This document shows, piece after piece, positions 41,799 to 48,279 of a stretch of DNA of 64,000 nucleotides (positions are counted from its first letter, which is position 1; every line of letters starts with the position of its first letter). Source of the stretch: Streptosporangium roseum DSM 43021. Its GTDB lineage: Bacteria; Actinomycetota; Actinomycetes; Streptosporangiales; Streptosporangiaceae. Where the stretch lies: contig NC_013595.1 of NCBI RefSeq assembly GCF_000024865.1, positions 62,001-126,000 on the forward strand, given 5' to 3'. Position numbers and translations under genes: made by a program. The notes beneath the pieces are model-generated. The model searched no databases, was not told the DNA's origin, and saw nothing but the letters and a program-made list of their open reading frames with translations.

Positions 41799-42467
41799 TC
41801 AGGACTCCAGCCGGTATCCCGCACCGCGCACGGTCACCAGGGACGACCGGCCGAACGGAGAGTCGATCTTCCGGCGGAGCGCGCTGATGTAGACCTCGAC
41901 GATGTTCGGGTCGCCGTCATAGGAGAAGTCCCACGCCTGGGCGAGCAGCTCGCTCTTGGAGACCACCTCGCCCGGCCTGCGCGCCAGGCCGTGCAGGACC
42001 GCGAACTCCTTCGGGGTGAGGGCGATCTCCACCTCGCCCCGGCGGCAGCGGAGCCCGGCTGGGTCGACGGTCAGGTCGCCCACCGTGATGGAGACCGGCC
42101 TGGCCCGGCCGCCCCGGCGGATCAGCGCGCGCAGCCGGGCCAGCAGCACCACGTAGGAGAACGGCTTGGAGAGGAAGTCGTCGGCGCCGGTGTCCAGGGC
42201 CTCGGCCTCGTCGTGCACCCCGTCCTTGGCGGTGAGCATCAGTATCGGCGTCCAGTTCTCCGCGTCGCGGAGCCTGGCGCAGACGGTGTAGCCGTTCATC
42301 CGGGGCAGCATGACGTCGAGCACGATCACGTCGTAGACGTTCTCGCTCGCCATCCACAGGCCGTCGCGCCCGTCGTGGGCGACGTCCACGGCGAACCCCT
42401 CGCCGGCCAGCCCGCCCTTCAGCAGATCGGCCAGGCGCTTCTCGTCCTCAACCAGCAGCACGCGCAT
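41799..42467 (-). CDS. OmpR-family response regulator
   Basis: 222 residues from the ATG of MRVLLVEDEKRLADLL. Phospho-Asp51 in VIVLDVMLP, Lys in FLSKPFSYVVLLARL, then a winged helix (LTPKEFAVLHGLARRPGEVV; DPNIVEVYISALRRKID). It lies first in the operon with the sensor kinase. The divergent secreted-protein gene carries a two-heptamer direct repeat suited to OmpR-type binding and is the likely target. Confidence 0.94.
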   Translation of the reverse strand: MRVLLVEDEKRLADLLKGGLAGEGFAVDVAHDGRDGLWMASENVYDVIVLDVMLPRMNGYTVCARLRDAENWTPILMLTAKDGVHDEAEALDTGADDFLSKPFSYVVLLARLRALIRRGGRARPVSITVGDLTVDPAGLRCRRGEVEIALTPKEFAVLHGLARRPGEVVSKSELLAQAWDFSYDGDPNIVEVYISALRRKIDSPFGRSSLVTVRGAGYRLES

Positions 42468-42522
42468 GCCGCCCAGCGTGCCGCAAACCACCTAAAGCCA
42501 ACCTGAAGACGGCTTCGGCGAT

Positions 42523-42540
42523 GTTCAGGCTGGGTTCAGG
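42523..42540. promoter_or_regulatory. OmpR-type direct-repeat operator
   Basis: GTTCAGG at 42523 and 42534 are exactly 11 bp apart (one helix turn), the classic spacing for OmpR/PhoB-type regulators. A reverse-oriented CCTGAA lies at 42502-42507. The site is 52 bp before the secreted-protein start and 56 bp from the regulator start, so it could serve both directions. Confidence 0.6.
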
Positions 42541-42591
42541 GAGTGCGCGGGACGGTGTGAGCGTCAGATCCGACCGATCGAGGAGAACAGA

Positions 42592-43260
42592 ATGCGCATC
42601 CGTTTTCTCGCCGCAGCCGTGGTCACCGCAGGTGCCCTGATGGCCACCCTGACCGGTGCCGCCAACGCCTCCGACGACCCCGCCCCCGCCACGCCGGAGG
42701 CGGCCTTCACCATCGTGTGCGAGGCCGGCGACGATCAGGGCGCCGTCGCGGTGCGCAAGCTCACCGACGCCGAACTGAAGGACCTTCAGGCCAAGGCCGG
42801 GCACTGGCGGAAGGCCATCGGGCACGGCCCGGTGAAGGTCACCGGGGGCACCGGGCACCTCGCCTCGGTGAAGGTCACCGAGGCCACCGGGCCCGGCCCG
42901 GTGAAGGTCACCGAGACCACCGAGGCCCCCGATCGGGTGCCGTCCACCACCGAGGCCCCCGATCGGGTGCCGTCCACCACCGAGGCCCCCGATTGGGTGC
43001 CGGCCACGCCCGCCGTCCCGGCCACCCCGCTCGACCCGTCGAAGCAGGCCGAGGCCGAGGTCGCCAGGGCCACCACGGTCACGGTCTCCCCGCTGGAGGA
43101 GGGCGAGACCCGCCTCGACGTGATCTCCGACGACGTCCGGCAGAGCGGGAGGGCCGCGGCGGCCAAGGACGTGCCGGGAGCGCCGCTCTCCGAGGGCGTG
43201 GTCGTCGCCTGCGCGCAGAAGGCGGAGAGGGCGCAGGAGCCCGCCAAGGCCGGCGAGTAG
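42592..43260 (+). CDS. Secreted protein with Thr/Glu/Pro repeats
   Basis: 222 residues, ATG with GAGGAG. Signal peptide about 1-27 (AAAVVTAGALMATLTGAANA). Residues about 30-70 are not recognised; about 75-105 have repeated PVKVT/SVKVTEATG motifs; about 110-138 carry three copies of TEAPDRVPST (27-30 bp DNA repeat, 42922-43004). The C-terminal third has acidic and Ala-rich stretches and one Cys (VVACAQK), with another Cys near residue 43, so a disulphide is possible. No domain recognised. It is divergent from the two-component system, likely its target. Confidence 0.82.
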   Translation: MRIRFLAAAVVTAGALMATLTGAANASDDPAPATPEAAFTIVCEAGDDQGAVAVRKLTDAELKDLQAKAGHWRKAIGHGPVKVTGGTGHLASVKVTEATGPGPVKVTETTEAPDRVPSTTEAPDRVPSTTEAPDWVPATPAVPATPLDPSKQAEAEVARATTVTVSPLEEGETRLDVISDDVRQSGRAAAAKDVPGAPLSEGVVVACAQKAERAQEPAKAGE

Positions 43261-43435
43261 CCCCTGGTGCGGGCCGTACCGGACGGGGACCGGTCCGGCC
43301 CGCACGGGCTCGGGCACGCGGCCCCGGTCCGTGAGTTCACGCCGCAGCGGCACTCACGGGCCGGGACCGCGCGGATCCGTGAAGCCCTGTGGGCTCGGGT
43401 CGCGTGAACCCCGTGATCCGAGCCGCATGCCGTGC

Positions 43436-43501
43436 CTGCGGTCCGGTCCCAGGCCATATCCGGTGCCCGCCATCAGGCGCGCCGGGAGGACCGGACCGCA
43501 G
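43436..43501. repeat. 14-bp inverted repeat with 38-bp spacer
   Basis: CTGCGGTCCGGTCC (43436-43449) is perfectly matched by GGACCGGACCGCAG (43488-43501). The spacer holds a smaller GGC/GCC-rich fold. It may end the secreted-protein transcript. Confidence 0.75.
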
Positions 43502-43590
43502 CGCACGCCGAAGGAGCTCCCACCCGGCGAGAAAGAGGCCGCCGAGGAATACCTTCCGGCCGGCGTTTGGCGAGAGAGCCGATACATGGA

Positions 43591-43625
43591 AGTACGGCCC
43601 GCACCATCCGGGGGCGGGCCGTACT
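43591..43625 (-). terminator. Terminator of the DUF5324-like gene
   Basis: AGTACGGCCCGC and GCGGGCCGTACT form a perfect 12-bp stem with an 11-nt loop, 26 bp past the leftward stop codon. Confidence 0.7.
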
Positions 43626-43650
43626 CCGATGAAACTTGTACCGCTATAGA

Positions 43651-44244
43651 TCAGGACATTCTCTTGGAGGCCTGATCCGCTTGGGCGTCGGCCTTGTGCG
43701 CGGCATCCTCGGCGGTGGACTCGGTCTTCGATCTGACGCCGTGCACCATCTCGGATGCCTTGTCCGTCGCGGAATGCGCCTTCTCTCCCACCCAGCGGGA
43801 CGCGTCGGCCGTGCTCTCCTTCATCGCCTCGGTCCACTGGTCGGCGCTCTTGCGGTACATCGCGAAGCCGATGGCTCCGACCGCGAGACCGGTGAACAGC
43901 AGGACCATCGGCCACTTGCGGGACTTGGCCGCCGGCGCCGGATCGATCCTGGTCGCCGCCTGCGACAGCATCGCGCTGATCTTCGGCGCGAGCTGCTCCT
44001 CGAAAGAGTGAGCGGCGGCGTCCAGCTTCGGTGCCGCCCACCCCCTGGCCACGTAGACCTTGTCGTTGGCCGTCCCACGGGCGTGGGTGGCGGCGTCGCG
44101 GGCGTGAGCGGCCGCGTCCCGGGCGTGAGTGGCCATCGGGCCTACCCGATCCGCGGCGCGCGCGACCTGAGCCTTCACCTGGTTCAGGCGCGTTTCCGGT
44201 ATCACTATCTCGATGTGACGCTTTCCAAATTGTGCAAGAGGCAC
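43651..44244 (-). CDS. DUF5324-like membrane protein
   Basis: 197 residues from a GTG with GGGGAGG. The N-terminal half is a long Ala/His/Arg-rich coil (VARAADRVGPMATHARDAAA; HARDAATHARG), then one membrane helix (about 122-142, WPMVLLFTGLAVGAIGFAMY) and a C-terminal Ala/Lys-rich coil ending ADAQADQASKRMS. Proteins of this make-up lie next to the cyclophilin gene in streptomycetes; function unknown. It is divergent from the cyclophilin. Naming rests on layout and pattern, not on a search. Confidence 0.75.
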   Translation of the reverse strand: MPLAQFGKRHIEIVIPETRLNQVKAQVARAADRVGPMATHARDAAAHARDAATHARGTANDKVYVARGWAAPKLDAAAHSFEEQLAPKISAMLSQAATRIDPAPAAKSRKWPMVLLFTGLAVGAIGFAMYRKSADQWTEAMKESTADASRWVGEKAHSATDKASEMVHGVRSKTESTAEDAAHKADAQADQASKRMS

Positions 44245-44422
44245 GTTATCCTCCCCAGGTCGTCGGGGCCCCGTTGCCACCCCTGCCCGCTCGAAGGCGG
44301 CTCAATCATGACCAGTCGTGGGAGGATGCTAGATGGACCGGCTACGGCCGCAACCATCAAAACACCACAAGAGCATCATGTTGCACAGGCTTTAGCCAAG
44401 ACCAGAAGGGGGCAATCCGATC

Positions 44423-44959
44423 GTGGCTGAGAAGTTGATCGCGAACCTGAAGACCAATCGTGGCACCGTGAAGATCCAGCTCTTCCCGGACCACGCGCCC
44501 AAGACCGTGCGCAACTTCGTCGAGCTGGCCGAAGGCACCCGCGAGTGGGTGAACCCGACGACCGGCGCGAAGACCACCGACAAGCTCTACGACGGAACGG
44601 TCTTCCACCGGGTCATCGAGGGCTTCATGCTCCAGGGTGGCGACCCGCTCGGACAGGGCACCGGCGGTCCGGGCTACAAGTTCGACGACGAGATCCACCC
44701 GGACCTCTACTTCAACCGTCCCTACCTGCTCGCCATGGCCAACGCCGGCATCCAGTTCGGCAAGGGCACCAACGGCTCGCAGTTCTTCATCACTGTGGTG
44801 CCCACGCCGCACCTGAACGGCAAGCACTCCATCTTCGGCGAGGTCATCGAGGGCCAGGACGTCGTCGACGCCATCGCCAAGACCGACACCGACGCCCGTG
44901 ACCGGCCCAAGGAGCCGGTCGTGCTGGAGTCGGTCACCATCGACCGCGTGCAGGGCTGA
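44423..44959 (+). CDS. ppiA: Peptidyl-prolyl cis-trans isomerase (cyclophilin)
   Basis: 178 residues from a GTG. Cyclophilin signatures: GTVKIQLFPDHAPKTVRNFV, FHRVIEGFMLQGGDPLGQGTGG (catalytic Arg in HRV), NGSQFFITVVPTPHLNGKHSIFGEVI. It has no signal peptide, so it works in the cytosol on proline bonds of folding proteins. This gene starts the same conserved series as ppiA-crgA-trpG-pknB in mycobacteria. Its last codons and stop are duplicated just downstream, ahead of a strong terminator. Confidence 0.95.
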   Translation: MAEKLIANLKTNRGTVKIQLFPDHAPKTVRNFVELAEGTREWVNPTTGAKTTDKLYDGTVFHRVIEGFMLQGGDPLGQGTGGPGYKFDDEIHPDLYFNRPYLLAMANAGIQFGKGTNGSQFFITVVPTPHLNGKHSIFGEVIEGQDVVDAIAKTDTDARDRPKEPVVLESVTIDRVQG

Positions 44960-45004
44960 CCGCTCTCGAAACCGATCGCGTGCAGGGCTGAGCGCTCTCG
45001 AAAC
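44941..45004 (+). repeat. 32-bp tandem duplication of the ppiA 3' end
   Basis: Positions 44941-44972 (last ppiA codons DRVQG, stop and 14 bp) are repeated at 44973-45004 with 30 of 32 bases the same. The copy includes an untranslated second stop. Confidence 0.9.
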
Positions 45005-45032
45005 GGCGGCCTCCGCACGGAGGCCGCCGTTT
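45001..45032 (+). terminator. Terminator after ppiA
   Basis: AAACGGCGGCCTCC and GGAGGCCGCCGTTT make a perfect 14-bp stem with a GCAC loop, ending in TTT. Confidence 0.85.
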
Positions 45033-45073
45033 CAGGTGTCCAGGTGCTCGGGATCATGCATAGGCTGGCAGTC

Positions 45074-45082
45074 TGTGGATAA
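45074..45082. promoter_or_regulatory. DnaA box before the rhomboid gene
   Basis: TGTGGATAA is an exact match (reverse strand) to the DnaA box TTATCCACA. It lies 31 bp ahead of the rhomboid start in the origin-proximal region. Confidence 0.5.
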
Positions 45083-45112
45083 CAGCACGGTCGAAGGGGC
45101 CAGCGACACGCC

Positions 45113-45988
45113 ATGACCACTCAGCCACCCAGCGAGCCTGAAACCACCGCCGTTCCCACGTGTTACCGGCACCCGGGCCGTGAGACCTACGTGCGCTGCC
45201 AGCGTTGCGAGCGCCCCATCTGCCCCGACTGCATGCGCGACGCCTCCGTCGGCTTCCAGTGCCCCGAGTGCGTGGCCCAGGGAAACAAGACGGTACGGCA
45301 GGCGCAGTCGACCTTCGGCGGCCGGGCCGTCACCGTGCCCCGGGTCACCTGGGCGCTGCTGATCGTCAACATCCTGGCCTACGCCGCGGAGAGCCTGAGC
45401 CCCAGCGTGGTGAGCGCCTTCCAGATGAGCTCTGGACACGTCGCCTTCCGTGGCGAGTGGTGGCGTCTGATCACCGGGGCCTTCCTGCACATGCCGCTGA
45501 GCGCGGGCGGCTTCGCGCTCACCCACATCCTGTTCAACATGTGGGCGCTCTACGCCATCGGCCCCGAGCTGGAACGACGCCTCGGCTCGCTGCGCTTCCT
45601 GGTGCTCTACCTGCTCTCCGCGCTCGGCGGATCCGTCGCCATCTACCTGTTCGGCATCGCCGCGGTAGGCGCCTCGGGCGCGATCTACGGCATGTTCGGC
45701 GCGCTGTTCGTGGTCTCCAAGAAGCTCGGCTACGACGCCCGCGGCGTGCTCTGGCTGATCGGCATCAACGTGGTGCTCACCTTCACGGTCCCCAGCATCA
45801 GCTGGCAGGGACACCTCGGCGGCCTGATCACCGGCGCGATCGTCGGCGGGATCCTCGCCTACGCCCCGCCGAAGAGCCGTAACGCGGTCCAGTGGGGAGG
45901 CTGCGTGGCGGTGCTCGTGGTGCTCGTCGCGCTGGTCGCGCTGCTGCCGCCGTACGCCTTCCAGCTCCAGTACGGCATCATCAGCTGA
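45113..45988 (+). CDS. Rhomboid-family intramembrane serine protease
   Basis: 291 residues. The N-terminus has a B-box-like zinc finger (CYRHPGRETYVRCQRCERPI, then CPDCMRDASVGFQCPEC). About six to seven helices follow, with the conserved THILFNMWALYAIGPELE, catalytic serine in GASGAIYGMFGAL and catalytic histidine in WQGHLGGLITG. It cleaves membrane-helix substrates. The soluble zinc finger is a common actinobacterial addition. It is rightward, convergent with crgA. Confidence 0.93.
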   Translation: MTTQPPSEPETTAVPTCYRHPGRETYVRCQRCERPICPDCMRDASVGFQCPECVAQGNKTVRQAQSTFGGRAVTVPRVTWALLIVNILAYAAESLSPSVVSAFQMSSGHVAFRGEWWRLITGAFLHMPLSAGGFALTHILFNMWALYAIGPELERRLGSLRFLVLYLLSALGGSVAIYLFGIAAVGASGAIYGMFGALFVVSKKLGYDARGVLWLIGINVVLTFTVPSISWQGHLGGLITGAIVGGILAYAPPKSRNAVQWGGCVAVLVVLVALVALLPPYAFQLQYGIIS

Positions 45989-46020
45989 TCCACACCCTGA
46001 TGCTTCCCCAGGGTGTGGAT
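45988..46020. terminator. Terminator between rhomboid and crgA
   Basis: ATCCACACCCTG and CAGGGTGTGGAT form a perfect 12-bp stem with a 9-nt loop; an AAAA run follows on the plus strand. It starts in the rhomboid stop codon and can serve both convergent genes. Confidence 0.7.
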
Positions 46021-46022
46021 AA
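46014..46022. promoter_or_regulatory. DnaA box within the rhomboid/crgA terminator
   Basis: A second exact TGTGGATAA, overlapping the right arm of the hairpin, with a near copy CTGTGGAAA 4 bp on. Confidence 0.45.
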
Positions 46023-46037
46023 AATCTGTGGAAAAAA

Positions 46038-46283
46038 CTAACGCCAGCGGGTGGACAACACCACACCGAAGATGATGAAAACGAACCCGATCAGCAGGTT
46101 CCAGTTCGCCAGGTCACCGATGAAGGGTGCGGTGGGCGCCACGTAGTAGATGGCGATCCACAGGATGCCGATGATCCAGGATGCCACCATGACCGGCGCC
46201 AGCCAGCGCGGGCTCATCTTGACCTGCTGGGTCGTCTGCGGCGGCGTGTAGACCGCCTTCTTGCGAGTCTTGGGCTTGGGCAC
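46038..46283 (-). CDS. crgA: Cell division protein CrgA
   Basis: 81 residues from a GTG with AGGAGAG. A basic start (PKPKTRKKAVYTPP) is followed by SPRWLAPVMVASWIIGILWIAIYYVA (helix 1), APFIGDLANWNLLIGFVFI and a second helix ending VVLSTRWR, all signatures of CrgA. In mycobacteria CrgA binds FtsZ, FtsI and PBPs at the septum; in streptomycetes it restrains septation of aerial hyphae. Its place between ppiA and the kinase operon is conserved. Confidence 0.96.
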   Translation of the reverse strand: MPKPKTRKKAVYTPPQTTQQVKMSPRWLAPVMVASWIIGILWIAIYYVAPTAPFIGDLANWNLLIGFVFIIFGVVLSTRWR

Positions 46284-46492
46284 TGGGGTCTCTCCTGCGT
46301 CGACCCTGCGCGATCCGGACCGTGCGCAGGTTATGTCAGCTAGCGTAATCGCTGGTGGGCGAAGACCCGAGTAAGAATAGTCTCCACACACGGGACATGG
46401 CGATCCCAGAAGCGATCATCGCAGCGCAAACCTTGAATCAACCGCGTGATCCGCGCCAGGCCGGGATGATCCGCCGTCATTAGCCTGAGCCC

Positions 46493-47116
46493 ATGAGAGC
46501 CGCGCTGAGAGCCTTCGGGGAGCTGAGCATCACCGCCGGGGTGATCATTCTGCTCTTCTGCGCATACCTCCTCTGGGGGACCGGTGCCTACACCGACCGG
46601 CAGCAGACCACGCTGCGCGAGCAGCTCCTCAAGGAGTTCGCCGCCAAGGAGCCCGCGAAGCTCACACGTATCCGGCTGGGCGGGGCGATGGCGCTGCTGA
46701 GGATCCCCCGGTTCGGGCGCGACTACCGGTACGCCGTGGTGGAGGGCGTCGGTTCGGAGGAGCTGCGGATGGGGCCCGGCCACTATCCGGGCTCAGCCAT
46801 GCCCGGAAAAGTAGGAAATTTCGTTCTTTCGGGTCACCGGACCACCTACGCCGCGCCCTTCAGCAGGCTCGACGAGCTCCGCCGGGGCGACGACATCGTG
46901 GTCGACGCCCGCGAGGCCCGCTACACCTACCGGGTCACCGGCAAGCGCGTCGTCGAGCCCACCGAGGTCGGAGTGATCGCCCCGGTCCCCGGCAAGCCCG
47001 GCAGCAAGCCCACCGATGCCCTCATCACCCTGTCGACCTGCCATCCGGAGTACTCCGCCGCCCAGCGGCTCATCGTCTTCGGAGAGCTGGACAGGAGTGA
47101 GGACCGTCGCAGATGA
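46493..47116 (+). CDS. Class E sortase
   Basis: 207 residues. A signal-anchor helix (about 12-30) is followed by the sortase barrel: His115 in VLSGHRTTY, Cys183 in TLSTCHPEYS and Arg192 in QRLIVFGEL. The family attaches surface proteins bearing LAxTG-type signals to the wall in actinomycetes. Two small co-directional genes follow closely, suggesting an operon with pabA. No sortase substrate is visible in the window. Confidence 0.93.
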   Translation: MRAALRAFGELSITAGVIILLFCAYLLWGTGAYTDRQQTTLREQLLKEFAAKEPAKLTRIRLGGAMALLRIPRFGRDYRYAVVEGVGSEELRMGPGHYPGSAMPGKVGNFVLSGHRTTYAAPFSRLDELRRGDDIVVDAREARYTYRVTGKRVVEPTEVGVIAPVPGKPGSKPTDALITLSTCHPEYSAAQRLIVFGELDRSEDRRR

Positions 47117-47126
47117 GGAGAGTCCC

Positions 47127-47282
47127 GTGTACGGCTGGATCTGGCGGCTGCTCCCCGGCGGCCTCGCGACCAAGGTGTTCATCGCGGTGGTGCTGGCAGG
47201 GCTGGCGGCGGCCGTACTCTGGTACGTCGTGTTCCCTTGGCTCGAACCCCGCGTCCCCCTCGACCACACCACGGTGGGCTGA
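47127..47282 (+). CDS. Small single-helix membrane protein
   Basis: 51 residues from a GTG with GAGGAG. A short basic N-terminus (YGWIWRLLPGGLATK) precedes one helix (VFIAVVLAGLAAAVLWYVVF) and a short tail ending in LDHTTVG. It lies 10 bp after the sortase and overlaps pabA by 1 bp (TGATG). Small proteins of this type occur in the same place in related genomes; function unknown. Confidence 0.82.
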   Translation: MYGWIWRLLPGGLATKVFIAVVLAGLAAAVLWYVVFPWLEPRVPLDHTTVG

Positions 47283-47854
47283 TGACCCGCATTCTCGTCG
47301 TGGACAACCACGACAGCTTCGTCCACACGATCGTCCAGTATCTCCGCGAGCTCGGCGCCACCTGCGACGTGCGCCCACGTGACCACGTCGTGGCCGAGGA
47401 CGCCGCCGGCTTCGACGGGGTCCTGGTCAGCCCGGGTCCCGGCGCCCCGGAGGACGCCGGGGTGAGCGTCCCGCTCGTCGGTTACTGCGAGGCCCGCGGC
47501 CTTCCGCTGCTCGGCGTCTGCCTCGGCCACCAGGCCATCGCGATCGCCCACGGCGCCACCGTGGCACGGGCTCCGGAGCTGATGCACGGCCGTACCAGCG
47601 CGATCACGCACGACGGCCGCGGCGTCTTCGCCGGGCTGCCGTCCCCGGTGACCATGACGCGCTACCACTCGCTGGCGGTCGTGCCGGAGACGGTCCCGGA
47701 GATCCTCGAAGTCAGCGCGACCACCGGCGACGGCCTGGTCATGGGCCTGCGCCACCGCACCGCCCCCATCGAGGGAGTGCAGTTCCACCCCGAATCGGTG
47801 ATCTCCGAACACGGCCACCGGCTGCTCGGAAATTGGCTCGCGGGAATCGTGTAA
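47282..47854 (+). CDS. pabA: Glutamine amidotransferase of aminodeoxychorismate/anthranilate synthase
   Basis: 190 residues. Class I glutamine amidotransferase with VVDNHDSFVHTIVQYLRELG at the start, oxyanion LVSPGPGAPEDAG, nucleophile Cys80 in LGVCLGHQAIA and the catalytic pair His169/Glu171 in VQFHPESV. It gives ammonia to a chorismate-using synthase for folate or tryptophan; the large subunit is elsewhere. The equivalent mycobacterial gene in this position is called trpG/pabA. Confidence 0.93.
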   Translation: MTRILVVDNHDSFVHTIVQYLRELGATCDVRPRDHVVAEDAAGFDGVLVSPGPGAPEDAGVSVPLVGYCEARGLPLLGVCLGHQAIAIAHGATVARAPELMHGRTSAITHDGRGVFAGLPSPVTMTRYHSLAVVPETVPEILEVSATTGDGLVMGLRHRTAPIEGVQFHPESVISEHGHRLLGNWLAGIV

Positions 47855-47884
47855 CACCGGAACCCTCTTGAACGACTAACCAGT

Positions 47885-47923
47885 GAGCCCTTCCGCCATC
47901 GCCCCCGAGTGGCGGAAGGGCTC
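47885..47923 (+). terminator. Terminator after pabA
   Basis: GAGCCCTTCCGCCA and TGGCGGAAGGGCTC form a perfect 14-bp stem with an 11-nt loop, followed by TTATCCGTT. Confidence 0.8.
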
Positions 47924-47984
47924 TTATCCGTTCTCGGGCGGATCGGCTACCGGGCCCGCCGGCTTTCAGCGCCCTGAGAGCCCC

Positions 47985-48148
47985 CCCCAGAGCCCTGAGA
48001 GCGCCGGATCCCGGATAGCCCCGAGAGCCCCGAGAGCCCCGGAGAACCTCGGACCCCGGAGAGCCCTGAGAGCCCCGGAGAACCTCGGATCCCGGAGAGC
48101 CCTGAGAGCCCTGGAGAACCTCGGATCCCGGAGAGCCCTCGAACCTGC
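47985..48148. repeat. 36-bp tandem repeat, three copies, with shorter sub-repeats
   Basis: GGAGAACCTCGGATCCCGGA-based units begin at 48041, 48077 and 48113, an exact 36-bp period with few changes. Upstream (47985-48040) shorter GAGAGCCCC-type units lead in. Read on the minus strand the units encode GSPGSEVLRGSQ three times in frame, without a credible gene start. It lies between the convergent pabA and pknB terminators. Confidence 0.88.
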
Positions 48149-48231
48149 CTCCGGCGAGCACTCGAAAAGGCCCGGAGCCCTCAGAAGCCCCTGCGCCCTC
48201 GAAGACCCCTGGAGAGAAGACCTCCGGAGAC

Positions 48232-48265
48232 AGGACGACCCCCGCCGGTCGGCGGGGGTCGTCCT
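48232..48265. terminator. Terminator of the pknB operon
   Basis: AGGACGACCCCCGCCG and CGGCGGGGGTCGTCCT form a perfect 16-bp stem with a 2-nt loop, 14 bp past the pknB stop. Confidence 0.85.
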
Positions 48266-48279
48266 CTCAGAGCCGGGGA

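Larger units (their letters stand above)
43261..43650. other. 390-bp convergent intergenic region with hairpins
   Basis: Lies between the secreted-protein gene and the leftward DUF5324-like gene. No gene is supported. It holds a long-range inverted repeat (43436-43501) and a terminator (43591-43625). Confidence 0.5.

Noticed and set aside
48041..48148. 36-bp repeats considered as a CRISPR array
   Set aside because: The copies are head-to-tail with no spacers and no cas genes are present.
47739..48161. Leftward frame with GSPGSEVLRGSQ repeats as a secreted repeat protein
   Set aside because: It overlaps the pabA 3' end and its terminator, has no signal peptide, and its length comes only from the tandem DNA repeats.
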